From assembly GCF_000455605.1 (NCBI RefSeq), contig NC_017025.1, positions 2,108,001 to 2,172,000 on the forward strand: DNA of 64,000 nt. Direction: 5' to 3'. This DNA comes from Flavobacterium indicum GPTSA100-9 = DSM 17447. GTDB taxonomy: Bacteria; Bacteroidota; Bacteroidia; Flavobacteriales; Flavobacteriaceae. The notes beneath the pieces are model-generated. The model did no database searches, had not been told where the DNA came from, and was given only the letters and a program-made list of their open reading frames with translations. The translations under genes were made by a program, and so were the position numbers. Of this stretch, positions 34,545-43,408 are shown one piece after another (the stretch's first letter is position 1; the number at the start of each line of letters is the position of its first letter).

Positions 34545-35339
34545 ATGTTAAAAAATAACCTCTATTTTTTCATCTTAATTTTAACGCTGTCTGGTAACTT
34601 GTTCGCTCAAAGCAAGATAGACACCTTAACCCTTTTTGCGACTAAATTGGGTTATCATAAAAAAATATGGATATATACTCCAGTCAATTATAATAAAGAT
34701 ATAAAGAAAAAATTTCCTGTAATTTACATGTTGGATGGTCAAAATTTATTTGATACTAAAACTTCATATGCTGGCGAATGGCAAGTAGACGAAACGTTAG
34801 ACAGTTTAAAAGCCAATTGTATTGTTATAGGAATTGAACATGGGAATCAAGAGCGAATAAATGAATTAACTCCTTTTAAAAACGAAAATTATGGAGGAGG
34901 AAAAGCAGATTTAATGTTGGACTTCATTTTGCATCAAGTCATGCCTAACATCAATTCAACTTACCGAACAAAAACAGATAAAAACCATACCGCTATTTTT
35001 GGAAGCTCGTTAGGTGGTTTATTTGCCTATTATGCTGTATTTAAACACCCTGATATTTTTGGAAAAGCGGGAGTTTTTTCTCCTGCCTTTTGGATCAATA
35101 AAAAAGAATTGTTGGAATTAAGTAAAGCGACGGATAAATCAAATGCAAAATTTTATTTTATGTGCGGGACCAAGGAAAGTGAAAACATGGTAACGGATTT
35201 AAATGAATTGGCGCATGATTTAAATAGAATTCGATGTGAGTGTAAAATGTTAACCAAAAAAGTCATTATTACAAATGGTGAACATAATGAAAAATTATGG
35301 CGCGAACAATTTGCAAAAGCGTATCTTTGGCTTTTCTAA
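34545..35339 (+). CDS. Secreted alpha/beta hydrolase, esterase family
   Basis: A 264-residue putative esterase of the Fes/IroE group (PF00756-like) with signal peptide FFILILTLSGNLFAQ (cleavage near residue 22). The nucleophile is in IFGSSLGGLFAYYAV; PVIYMLDGQNLFD is the oxyanion region; the catalytic His is in TNGEHNEKLW. Substrates in the family include trilactone siderophores and acyl esters; no siderophore genes are present here. It ends 7 bases before the DUF1456 gene. Confidence 0.82.
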   Translation: MLKNNLYFFILILTLSGNLFAQSKIDTLTLFATKLGYHKKIWIYTPVNYNKDIKKKFPVIYMLDGQNLFDTKTSYAGEWQVDETLDSLKANCIVIGIEHGNQERINELTPFKNENYGGGKADLMLDFILHQVMPNINSTYRTKTDKNHTAIFGSSLGGLFAYYAVFKHPDIFGKAGVFSPAFWINKKELLELSKATDKSNAKFYFMCGTKESENMVTDLNELAHDLNRIRCECKMLTKKVIITNGEHNEKLWREQFAKAYLWLF

Positions 35340-35346
35340 TAAATGA

Positions 35347-35772
35347 ATGATGACAAATAACGATATATTTAAAAAACTTCGTGTTGCCTTACAATTAAGA
35401 GACGATCAAATTGTTGAAATTTTAGAATTGGTTGATTTTCGAATTTCAAAAGGAGAAATTGGTAATTTTTTCAGAAACGAAGACCATCCCAAGTATGTGG
35501 ATTGTGGCGATCAGGTATTGCGTAACTTCTTAAACGGATTGGTAATTTATTTAAGAGGCACTAAAGAAAATCCTAAAAATCCGATGGAGGTTTTAAAAAC
35601 AAATGCCGCTAATAAAATCCCATTACAAAAAGAAGAACAAAAAAACAATCCGACTTCAAAAAAACCTGCGGCTAAAAAACCGTTTGGAAAATCTAAATTT
35701 GCTGACAAAAAACCAGTTAAATCCAATCCCGTTGAACGGTTTAAATTTAAACCGGGCAAAGATTCTAAATAA
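35347..35772 (+). CDS. DUF1456 family protein
   Basis: A 141-residue protein. The N-terminal half is two DUF1456 repeats (NDIFKKLRVALQLRDDQIVE and FFRNEDHPKYVDCGDQVLRN), as in E. coli YehS. The C-terminal half is a lysine- and proline-rich disordered tail (KKPAAKKPFGKSKF). Function is unknown in this family, but the basic tail suggests nucleic-acid contact. Two adjacent ATGs (35347 and 35350) could start the frame. Confidence 0.82.
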   Translation: MMTNNDIFKKLRVALQLRDDQIVEILELVDFRISKGEIGNFFRNEDHPKYVDCGDQVLRNFLNGLVIYLRGTKENPKNPMEVLKTNAANKIPLQKEEQKNNPTSKKPAAKKPFGKSKFADKKPVKSNPVERFKFKPGKDSK

Positions 35773-35801
35773 AAAAAGCGCATCAACTGATGCGCTTTTT
35801 G
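35773..35801. terminator. Bidirectional terminator
   Basis: AAAAAGCGCATCA, ACT, TGATGCGCTTTTT between convergent DUF1456 and menD genes; the stem is at least twelve pairs. Confidence 0.9.
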
Positions 35802-35803
35802 TT

Positions 35804-37456
35804 TTATACTAGATTTTTAAAATAATCTAACAATATTCTATCATTTAACTTTTCAGGGGTAAAAATTTCTAAAATCGCAGGTTCTTCTTCTTTTTCAAAC
35901 TTCGACCATTTATTTTCTAAACTGCTTTCATCATCTGCCTTAAAATAATGGAAACCATACATCTTGGCTAAATGTTCGGCAGTCAATTGATGTGACGTTT
36001 CAAAATAGGTATTGAAAGTATCAGTTTCTTTATGTCCAGGTAAAATTCGGAATATACCTCCCCCATTATTATTAATTAAAATGATTTTGAAATTCTTAGG
36101 TATATAATTATTCCACAAAGCATTACTATCGTAAAAGAAACTTATATCACCCGTTATGAAATAGGTGGGTTTTAACTGATGAACGGCCGCCCCTATTGCT
36201 GTAGATGTACTTCCATCAATTCCACTAGTTCCTCGATTACAGAACACTTCTGTTTGTGCATCAATATCAACCAATTGTAAATAGCGAATAGCCGAACTAT
36301 TACTCACTTGTAAATGAACCGCAGCTTGTAAATTCTTACTCAAAAAATCAAAAACCTTAAAATCAGAAAATGGAATTTGTGACACATAGTGTTGGTGCAT
36401 GACTTTTCTATGCTTCCAGATTAAATCTACAGTTGGAAAATAATTAGATTTAAGAGGTGTATAGTCTGAAAATAATTGGTCAAAAAAATCATGAATTGAA
36501 GTCTGAAAATGCGCTGTCAAAACACCATAAGTATCATACGCACGTAATTCATCTACATGCCAATGAGCTCCAGGTTTGTACTTACGCAAGAATGCCTTAA
36601 TTCGCTTTGAAACAACCATTCCACCAAAAGTCACTACTATTTCGGGTTGTAACAATTGAAAATCAGCCTCATCAAAAGGAGTAATTAATGTATCAATTCG
36701 ATCAATAAATGTTGAATGGTGTAAATTCGAAGTCTTTTCAGTCAAAACCACTACAGATTCGTCTCGAGCTATTATATCAATAAATCCTTGCGCTATAGAA
36801 TTCGGTCGTAATTCACCAACTAATAATAACTTTTTTGTCGCATTTTGCCATTGCTTTTTGAACGATTCATTTAAAGCAAACTGTTCTTGTTTTTGTTCAT
36901 GAAAAACTAAAGTCGGACTTTGAGTTAATGCCTCAACTGTTTCATATAGAGGCTCTTCAAAAGGAACATTTATATGTACCGGCCCTTTTTTATTTACTGA
37001 AGTGAATAATGCTTCTTGAATTTTGATATCATTTTCTTCCGAAGCCTCCTCAGTTAAATTGGCGTTATATAGTGAATGATTGGCAAAAACATTTTCTTGA
37101 CGAATGGTTTGTCCGTCGCCAATATCAATTTTACTTTGTGGTCGATCTGCCGAAATAATAACAAGAGGAATTTGACTGTAAAAAGCTTCGGCAACTGCTG
37201 GATAATAATTAAGCAATGCCGAACCTGAAGTACATACAACAGCAACAGCTTCTTGTAATTGTTGCGCCATTCCCAAGGCAAAAAACGCAGCACATCTTTC
37301 ATCTGCAATGCTATAACATTTAAAAAAATCTTGATTCGTAAATCCAATGGTTAAAGGTGCGTTTCTAGAACCAGGAGAAATTACAATATGTTTTAATCCT
37401 TTTTCTTTACAAATCTCCAGTAAGTTTTGTGCTAAAGGAATTTTTGGATACATCAT
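35804..37456 (-). CDS. menD: 2-succinyl-5-enolpyruvyl-6-hydroxy-3-cyclohexene-1-carboxylate synthase
   Basis: Thiamine-diphosphate enzyme that joins isochorismate and 2-oxoglutarate in menaquinone synthesis; 550 residues. The N-terminal HIVISPGSRNAPLTI and the cofactor-activating Glu region (YSIADERCAAFFALG) are typical; CTSGSALLNYYPAVAEA follows. The C-terminal ThDP motif is GDISFFYDSNALWNN with NNNGGGIF. It acts after MenF (1-986), but the two loci are 35 kb apart, so the pathway is split here. Two successive ATGs (37456, 37453) are possible starts. Confidence 0.94.
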   Translation of the reverse strand: MMYPKIPLAQNLLEICKEKGLKHIVISPGSRNAPLTIGFTNQDFFKCYSIADERCAAFFALGMAQQLQEAVAVVCTSGSALLNYYPAVAEAFYSQIPLVIISADRPQSKIDIGDGQTIRQENVFANHSLYNANLTEEASEENDIKIQEALFTSVNKKGPVHINVPFEEPLYETVEALTQSPTLVFHEQKQEQFALNESFKKQWQNATKKLLLVGELRPNSIAQGFIDIIARDESVVVLTEKTSNLHHSTFIDRIDTLITPFDEADFQLLQPEIVVTFGGMVVSKRIKAFLRKYKPGAHWHVDELRAYDTYGVLTAHFQTSIHDFFDQLFSDYTPLKSNYFPTVDLIWKHRKVMHQHYVSQIPFSDFKVFDFLSKNLQAAVHLQVSNSSAIRYLQLVDIDAQTEVFCNRGTSGIDGSTSTAIGAAVHQLKPTYFITGDISFFYDSNALWNNYIPKNFKIILINNNGGGIFRILPGHKETDTFNTYFETSHQLTAEHLAKMYGFHYFKADDESSLENKWSKFEKEEEPAILEIFTPEKLNDRILLDYFKNLV

Positions 37457-37535
37457 TTTATTAAAAAAACTGAACTACAAATTTACAAAGTTGTTTGTCT
37501 AATTTAGTATTTTTACATCTCAAATTTATGCAATA

Positions 37536-38030
37536 ATGGAAATTAAAATCAGAAAGTATCAAAATGAAGATTGCACAATCATTTTAGACATCATTAATGA
37601 TCAAATTTTAAACGGAACGGCTTTATATGATTATTTCCCAAGAACCTTAGAACAACAACTTCAAATTTTTGATGATAAAATAAAAAAAGGTTTTCCAGTT
37701 ATTGTTGCCACACTAAATAATGAAGTCGTTGGCTTTGGATATTACAGTGAATTTAGGTTCAGAGAAGCCTATAAATTTACGGTGGAACATTCAGTCTATG
37801 CAAATAAAAATGCCATTGGAAAAGGAATTGGACATACGTTACTTAGTAAATTAATCGAATTAGCAAAAGAACAAGGCCTGCATACCATGATTGGTGTTAT
37901 TGATTCAGAAAATGTAAACAGTATTGATTTTCATAAAAAATATGGATTTGAACAAGTTGGATTTATAAAAGAATCGGGATACAAATTCAATCGATGGCTC
38001 CATTCTGTTATTGTTCAAAAAATGCTATAA
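37536..38030 (+). CDS. GNAT-family acetyltransferase (phosphinothricin-type)
   Basis: A 164-residue acetyl-CoA-dependent N-acetyltransferase. The acetyl-CoA pyrophosphate loop is AIGKGIGHTLLSKLI (the Q/R-x-x-G-x-G/A pattern with K in place of R). FEQVGFIKESGYKFNRW near the end is the signature of the Pat/MddA group, which acetylates amino-acid analogues. VEHSVYANKNA is the beta-4 strand. It lies divergently upstream of menD with a short gap. Natural substrate uncertain. Confidence 0.85.
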   Translation: MEIKIRKYQNEDCTIILDIINDQILNGTALYDYFPRTLEQQLQIFDDKIKKGFPVIVATLNNEVVGFGYYSEFRFREAYKFTVEHSVYANKNAIGKGIGHTLLSKLIELAKEQGLHTMIGVIDSENVNSIDFHKKYGFEQVGFIKESGYKFNRWLHSVIVQKML

Positions 38031-38035
38031 AAAAA

Positions 38036-38059
38036 TGTTCCATAATTAGTTATGGAACA
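38036..38059. terminator. Hairpin after the acetyltransferase gene
   Basis: TGTTCCATAA, TTAG, TTATGGAACA: a perfect ten-pair stem 5 bases past the stop, with an A run before and weak T run after. It may serve both convergent genes. Confidence 0.75.
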
Positions 38060-38082
38060 CTTCTTATTAGAATTGGTAAAAA

Positions 38083-38688
38083 TTAACCTTTAATCCAATT
38101 TATAATTTCTTTATCATTAGGTAAAGTTCTTGGCGAAATCACTTTAGCTAAATGTCCATTTTCATCAATTAAATATTTTTGAAAATTCCATTGCACTTCA
38201 CTGTCTTGTAAACCATTTTTAGCTTTTTGAGTCAAAAACTGGTAAATTGGGTGCATGTCCTGACCTTTAACTGAAATTTTAGACATCATCGGGAATGTAA
38301 CCCCATAATTCTTTTTACAAAATGTAGCAATTTCAGCATTTGAACCAGGTTCTTGTGCACCAAAATTATTCGCAGGAAAACCAACTATGACAAAATTCTT
38401 GTCTTTGTATTCTTCGTAAACCGATTGTAATTGCTCGTACTGGGGAGTTAATCCACATTCAGAAGCGGTGTTTACTATCATGATTTTTTTTCCTTTTAAA
38501 GAAGCAAAGTCAAACGCATCACCTGCTAAATCTTTTACTTTAAAAGAATAAATTGTTTCTTTTTCCATGACTTTATCTTTTGTTATACTTGTTGAATGAT
38601 TGATTTCAGACACTTGGGCATCCTTATTTACTTGTGTACACGCTAAGAAAGCTAAAATTGGAAAAGGGATTAAATAGGATAATTTCAT
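38083..38688 (-). CDS. Lipoprotein glutathione peroxidase-like thiol peroxidase
   Basis: A 201-residue protein of the glutathione peroxidase fold that reduces peroxides, probably with thioredoxin. It has a lipoprotein signal (LAFLAC, Cys about 17), so it should sit in the envelope. The catalytic Cys is in VNTASECGLTPQY and is not selenocysteine; the Gln position reads FPANNFGAQEPGS (Asn instead of Cys-x-Gln spacing seen in classical members); the Trp-Asn pair is in VQWNFQKYLID. A direct repeat (38718-38749) lies upstream of the start. Confidence 0.88.
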   Translation of the reverse strand: MKLSYLIPFPILAFLACTQVNKDAQVSEINHSTSITKDKVMEKETIYSFKVKDLAGDAFDFASLKGKKIMIVNTASECGLTPQYEQLQSVYEEYKDKNFVIVGFPANNFGAQEPGSNAEIATFCKKNYGVTFPMMSKISVKGQDMHPIYQFLTQKAKNGLQDSEVQWNFQKYLIDENGHLAKVISPRTLPNDKEIINWIKG

Positions 38689-38717
38689 ATGTTTAATTTT
38701 TTTTGAGGAAACTTATG

Positions 38718-38749
38718 TTGAACTAAGTTAGTTTGACCTAAGTTTAGTT
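38718..38749. repeat. Tandem 16-17 base repeat upstream of the peroxidase gene
   Basis: Two copies of TTGAnCTAAGTT(T)AGTT: 38718-38733 and 38733-38749, differing at one base and one insertion. The first contains a perfect palindrome, AACTAAGTTAGTT (38721-38733). It sits 30-61 bases before the peroxidase ATG, a position suited to an operator. Confidence 0.5.
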
Positions 38750-38903
38750 GCTTTTTAATCAATTATGGTTTTAAATAAACGATTTTATTAACAACATCAT
38801 CTTGTTTCCTTTAATTACGATTAAATAACTACTAAAGATTTATAAAATTACAATTCTTTTTACAAATTCATAAAAAACAAATATTAAATAAATCATAAAA
38901 AAA

Positions 38904-38920
38904 AGCCTCATAAAGAGGCT
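38904..38920 (-). terminator. Terminator after ccsBA
   Basis: On the minus strand GAGCCTC, loop, GAGGCT followed by eight T residues. Stem AGCCTC/GAGGCT with loop ATAAA; it starts a few bases after the ccsBA stop. The rest of the 38689-38925 intergenic stretch holds no small gene that I can see apart from the repeat above. Confidence 0.75.
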
Positions 38921-38925
38921 CAATT

Positions 38926-41900
38926 TTATTTCTTATAATATTTTCGATACTTCCAATACGCTAATGCAGCTATTAAAGATGCTACAATTACAGCATATAG
39001 ATAATAAATTACATTTTGTTTCTCTCCTGAAGCATAGGAATGCATACCACTTAAATGGAAATTTACACCAAAATAAGTCATTAAAATACTGGCAAAAGCA
39101 AATACACTCATGACGTTATAAATCCATTTTCCACGAAGCGCCGGAACAAATCGGGCATGAATTACAAATGCATAAATCATAATACTAATTAAAGCCCATG
39201 TTTCTTTTGGATCCCATCCCCAGTAACGTCCCCAACTTTCATTAGCCCATTGTCCACCTAAAAAGTTTCCGATAGTTAACATCACTAATCCAACCGTTAG
39301 AGCCATTTCATTAATAATGGTAATTTCCTGGATCGATAAATCCATTTTTTTCTTGTTCTTTTCGGTTGTAAAAATCATTAAGAATAAGGCCACTAACCCT
39401 AAAATCATTCCCAATGTAAATGGTCCGTAACTCGCTACAATTACTGCCACGTGAATCATTAACCAATACGAATTTAAAACCGGTTGTAAATTGGCAATCG
39501 CCGGATCCATCCAACTCCAATGTGCCACCATTAAAATAATAGCCGTAACAAAGGCCGTTGAAGCCACAGTTAATTCCGATTTTCTCCCGAAAGCCAACCC
39601 AAAGAACATGGTTGCCCAAGCTACATAAATCATACTTTCGTAAGCATCAGACCAAGGTGCATGTCCTGAGATATACCAACGTGCAATTAATCCACCTAAA
39701 TGAAGAACAAACAAAATTGCAATAATAATATGTGAAACTTTTACAGCAACATTTACCCATTTCTTATCACTAAATATTTTCCAAATTACGAAGACGAACA
39801 TTAAAACACCCGCATACAAATACCAAGAAAATAATTTTTTGAAGATATCGTATTTGTTATACAAAATCTCTGTATTGATTTTATCTTCAGACAACATGAC
39901 TTTAGCACCAAACTTCTTTTGGTAATCACTTAAGCCTTTTAATAATTCATTTGCCGTTTTATAATCTTTAGATTGAGAGGCACCCGCTGCTTCATTTAAA
40001 TAAAATGGCAATGCATTTTTAACAATATCTAAAGGTGTATTTGTTTTATGATTTACTTCTAAATAAGAAACCCATTTATTGTTTTTGTCATTAGGTAATG
40101 GAAATAATTTTAAAATTTGTCCACTTAAAGCCGAATACAATAAATTGATTTTTTTATCAACTTCAATAAAATCCTTTTCAAATTGATTTGGAATTGCTGC
40201 TTTATAAGCTTCATCTGTTTGCTTTACTAACTTATAATTCCCATACTGATCAAAAAAATCAATTAAAGCAGCATATTTAGCTTCTTTATCAATTCCTGCT
40301 ATTTTACGAATACTGTCATTTCCTCTTTTTAAGTAAATAATAGGTACTTGATACCAATATTCAGGAAATTGTGTCATTGAAATCAAAACCTGATCAGAAG
40401 TATATCCCTCAAAAGTGTCGTTTTTGGAAACTTTTCGCAATAATTCAGAAGAAAAAGTATTTACAGGTTTCATTCTTCCGCCCACATCCTGTATTACTAA
40501 TCTACCAAATTTAGAAGCTTCTTCTGCGTCAATCATGTATTTTTTAATTTCACGAAGTGCTTGTTCCTTTGTTGGCATTTTAGGAGCCGCAGTGGTTTTT
40601 GAAGAAGTTTCTGTTTCATGTACATGTCCTTCATGGTTATGTCCATCATGATTGTGACCATCATGATTGTCTTGAGAAAAACCAACTATTGAGAAGAAAA
40701 AGAAAAGAAGACTTAATGCTGCTTTTTTAGCTCTCAATTTGTCTAATTTTTTCTTTAAATCTCCAAAACGAGTGTTTTTATCAAACAAAATTGCCATTAG
40801 TCCAATATATAAAAGAAAATAACCGATGTAAGTTAGCCAAGTACCCCAAAAGTCATGGTTTACAGACAAATGCGTTCCTTGTTCATCCGGATCAAATCCT
40901 GCTTGAAAGAAGCGATACCCTCTGTAATCTAAAATATGATTCATAAAAACACTATCTTTAAATGTTTTTCGTTCTTGAGTATCTTGAATTTCTAATTTAC
41001 TTTTAAATGCAGAATAACTTTTTTCTGTTCCAGGATATTTTTCAGCAATAAAATCTTCTAGTTTAATTGAAAAAGGAGTTTCATAAACTTTACTTCCATA
41101 AAACAAGGTAAATTCTAAATTTCCTAATTTAAAACTCTTTGGTTCACTTTGTTTTCCTTTTTGACCGAACAAAACGATTGTTTCTTCTTTGCCTTGCGAT
41201 GTAACTTTTAATCGAACCGCATCATCCGTTGCTTTATCTTTATAATTATCATCCGAAGCCAAAATCAATTCCCCTTTAGAAGGAATTTCTGGAAGTACAA
41301 ATTGAATACCACCCATATTATATAACGATCGGAACATCACCGGACTAGTCGTATTTTTACTTACTGAACCCTGCATTTTATCTGCCATTCGCATAAAATT
41401 ACCATCAAAAGGAGTTTCTAATTGAAACGTGTCACCCACTTTCAAAATATTAATGGCACCTTTAGTTTGTTTGTTAAAAGCAAAAAGTAAATTATTGATC
41501 ATTTTTACTTCTCCCTCAACTAAATAATGTTCTTTTCTTCCCCCTTGACTTGCTTCTACTAATTTCAAATATAATTTTCCAGAAACGTTAGGTTTAAAAG
41601 TTTGTTTGGCATTTAGGATGAATTCTTGTAATTCAATTGCAAACGGTTCACCATCAAAATTATCTGAAATTGAAAATGAATTCGATACTGCTTTTGAAAA
41701 CAACGCCTGTTTTTGAACGGTTTTCCTTTTCATTTCACCTTGGTATTTACCATCCACAAATGCAGTAATATAAGGCATGTCAGAATAAACTACATTTGAA
41801 GACCCACCTTCTCTTATCAACATCATTCCTTCAAAACTTACATATCGTGTTACAAATGCACCAACAAGAATAAAAATGAAAGACAAATGCAACAATAATG

Positions 41901-42135
41901 TGGCCCATTTTTCTTTTTTGTGAAGCTGATAACGATAAATATTTCCGAAAAAATTAATAACAAAAAACGCCATGATTAATTCGAACCACCATGAGTTATA
42001 AATTATAATCCGTGCAGTTTCTGTATTGTAGGCATCTTCAATAAAAGTACCCGCAGCCATAGCAGCAGCAAAAACAATAAATAAAACAGCCATTAATCGC
42101 GTGGAAAAAAGCGGGGTAAGTATTTTTTGTAACAT
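38926..42135 (-). CDS. ccsA: CcsB-CcsA (ResB/ResC) fused cytochrome c maturation protein
   Basis: System II holocytochrome c synthase as one chain of 1069 residues. The N-terminal ResB part has membrane helices at about 15-35, 50-70 and 80-100, then a long periplasmic domain (about 110-430) and another helix near 440. The C-terminal ResC/CcsA part has at least six helices and the heme-binding WWD motif in SWGRYWGWDPKETWALISIM. A histidine-rich stretch (about residues 488-505, H-D-G-H-N-H repeats) lies in the hydrophilic linker between the halves, after a helix, and may bind a metal or heme. Fused ResB-ResC proteins are known in Bacteroidetes and epsilon-proteobacteria. Confidence 0.92.
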   Translation of the reverse strand: MLQKILTPLFSTRLMAVLFIVFAAAMAAGTFIEDAYNTETARIIIYNSWWFELIMAFFVINFFGNIYRYQLHKKEKWATLLLHLSFIFILVGAFVTRYVSFEGMMLIREGGSSNVVYSDMPYITAFVDGKYQGEMKRKTVQKQALFSKAVSNSFSISDNFDGEPFAIELQEFILNAKQTFKPNVSGKLYLKLVEASQGGRKEHYLVEGEVKMINNLLFAFNKQTKGAINILKVGDTFQLETPFDGNFMRMADKMQGSVSKNTTSPVMFRSLYNMGGIQFVLPEIPSKGELILASDDNYKDKATDDAVRLKVTSQGKEETIVLFGQKGKQSEPKSFKLGNLEFTLFYGSKVYETPFSIKLEDFIAEKYPGTEKSYSAFKSKLEIQDTQERKTFKDSVFMNHILDYRGYRFFQAGFDPDEQGTHLSVNHDFWGTWLTYIGYFLLYIGLMAILFDKNTRFGDLKKKLDKLRAKKAALSLLFFFFSIVGFSQDNHDGHNHDGHNHEGHVHETETSSKTTAAPKMPTKEQALREIKKYMIDAEEASKFGRLVIQDVGGRMKPVNTFSSELLRKVSKNDTFEGYTSDQVLISMTQFPEYWYQVPIIYLKRGNDSIRKIAGIDKEAKYAALIDFFDQYGNYKLVKQTDEAYKAAIPNQFEKDFIEVDKKINLLYSALSGQILKLFPLPNDKNNKWVSYLEVNHKTNTPLDIVKNALPFYLNEAAGASQSKDYKTANELLKGLSDYQKKFGAKVMLSEDKINTEILYNKYDIFKKLFSWYLYAGVLMFVFVIWKIFSDKKWVNVAVKVSHIIIAILFVLHLGGLIARWYISGHAPWSDAYESMIYVAWATMFFGLAFGRKSELTVASTAFVTAIILMVAHWSWMDPAIANLQPVLNSYWLMIHVAVIVASYGPFTLGMILGLVALFLMIFTTEKNKKKMDLSIQEITIINEMALTVGLVMLTIGNFLGGQWANESWGRYWGWDPKETWALISIMIYAFVIHARFVPALRGKWIYNVMSVFAFASILMTYFGVNFHLSGMHSYASGEKQNVIYYLYAVIVASLIAALAYWKYRKYYKK

Positions 42136-42219
42136 GAAAAGTTTACTTTATTTTTAATGAATGCAAATGTAACGATTTACAAAGAAATTTCACTTACTTT
42201 AACAAACCTTTGATATTCG

Positions 42220-42951
42220 TTAATAAAGTAATTTTACATCTTTTATACTGAATAATTCAAATGTATCGTTTTCCAACTCAACTTCAAGTAAACCAAGAGG
42301 TGTAACTCGTATGATTTTACCCATGAATTTTACTCCGTTTAAATTTTCAAAAACCGATGGAATGTTTTTTCTAAATAAAGCCTTTTGGTAGTAGTCCCAA
42401 AAAAAATGTGCGCCTTCAGAATTATACTTATTAATATTATGTTGAAATAATTTTAAAAATGTAGTTAAAATCAATTCAGTATCCCATTCTTTTTGAGTTA
42501 GATTAAAAAAAGAGCTCGCTTGTGGTAAATTTTCAAAATTACTTTGGTTGACATTGATTCCAATTCCAATGATTGACACAATTTCACCATCACTTTTGAT
42601 TTGATTTTCAATAAGTATACCTGCAATTTTCTTTTTTTCTGACAAAATGTCGTTCGGCCACTTAATCGCTAAATTTGTTAATTTTAAGTTATAAAATGCC
42701 TGATGCAATGTTACTGCAACAATCACATTCAAATTAAAAACTTCTTCAAAATCACGCAATACATTTTTAACCAAAACACTGAACGTTAGGTTTTTACCCG
42801 GCTCTACATGCCATTCAGCCCCTCTTTGCCCTCTTCCTGCTGTTTGATTTTCTGCTAAAACAACTGTTAAATTCTCAAGATAGTGTTGAACTGACAATTG
42901 TTTTAAATAAGAATTGGTAGAATCAATGGCATTGAGTTTGATGATATGCAT
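42220..42951 (-). CDS. birA: Biotin--[acetyl-CoA-carboxylase] ligase
   Basis: A 243-residue biotin protein ligase that biotinylates acyl-CoA carboxylase. Motifs: QTAGRGQRGAEWH (adenylate loop, with the GRGR-like signature), NLTFSVLV, KWPNDIL, and KKIAGILIE. There is no N-terminal helix-turn-helix, so it is a group I enzyme without repressor function. A C-terminal SH3-like domain (VKFMGKIIRVTPLGLLEVE) is present. Divergent from rsfS, with about 80 bases between. Confidence 0.92.
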   Translation of the reverse strand: MHIIKLNAIDSTNSYLKQLSVQHYLENLTVVLAENQTAGRGQRGAEWHVEPGKNLTFSVLVKNVLRDFEEVFNLNVIVAVTLHQAFYNLKLTNLAIKWPNDILSEKKKIAGILIENQIKSDGEIVSIIGIGINVNQSNFENLPQASSFFNLTQKEWDTELILTTFLKLFQHNINKYNSEGAHFFWDYYQKALFRKNIPSVFENLNGVKFMGKIIRVTPLGLLEVELENDTFELFSIKDVKLLY

Positions 42952-43004
42952 AGAAGTTTTTTTTGATTTACTAAACTAATTTTCAAATGTAAAAACAAAA
43001 ATGA

Positions 43005-43012
43005 TACCTTTG
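43005..43012 (+). promoter_or_regulatory. -7 motif of the rsfS-ftsH unit
   Basis: TACCTTTG, 21 bases before the ATG at 43034. TTTC at 42981-42984 is a poor -33 candidate with a 20-base spacer. Confidence 0.45.
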
Positions 43013-43033
43013 CAAAAAACGAATAAATAATAG

Positions 43034-43402
43034 ATGACAAAAAATAACAGTACTGATGATTTATTAACATGTATCATCAAGGGAATTGAAGATGTAAAAG
43101 GATTAGATATTGATATTCTTGATTTAAGAGAAATCGACAATCGTGTTTGTGATTATTTTGTAATTTGCAATGGAACTTCAAATACACAAGTGAATGCTAT
43201 AGTGAATTCTATACAAAAAGGGGTTTCTAGAGAATTAAAAGATAAACCTTGGCATGTAGAAGGCACAGAAAATGGTGAATGGGTATTAATGGATTATGTA
43301 AGCATTGTGGTTCATGTATTTCAAAAGCACATTAGAGAATATTATAATATTGAAAGCCTTTGGGGCGATGCTAAAATTACATCGCTTGAAAATAAATTTT
43401 AA
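43034..43402 (+). CDS. rsfS: Ribosomal silencing factor RsfS
   Basis: Binds uL14 and blocks subunit joining during starvation; 122 residues. Characteristic segments are DILDLREIDNRVCDYFVICN, GTSNTQV and WHVEGTENGEWVLMDYVSIVVHVF, ending YYNIESLWGDAK. Followed by ftsH after six bases, a frequent flavobacterial order. Confidence 0.94.
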   Translation: MTKNNSTDDLLTCIIKGIEDVKGLDIDILDLREIDNRVCDYFVICNGTSNTQVNAIVNSIQKGVSRELKDKPWHVEGTENGEWVLMDYVSIVVHVFQKHIREYYNIESLWGDAKITSLENKF

Positions 43403-43408
43403 AAAAAT

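Noticed and set aside
40415..40651. Plus-strand 78-codon Cys/Ser-rich frame in ccsBA
   Set aside because: Antisense shadow of the His-rich repeats; no start or promoter evidence.
40618..40672. CRISPR-like or tandem DNA repeat
   Set aside because: Short coding repeats for a His-rich linker; no spacer pattern.
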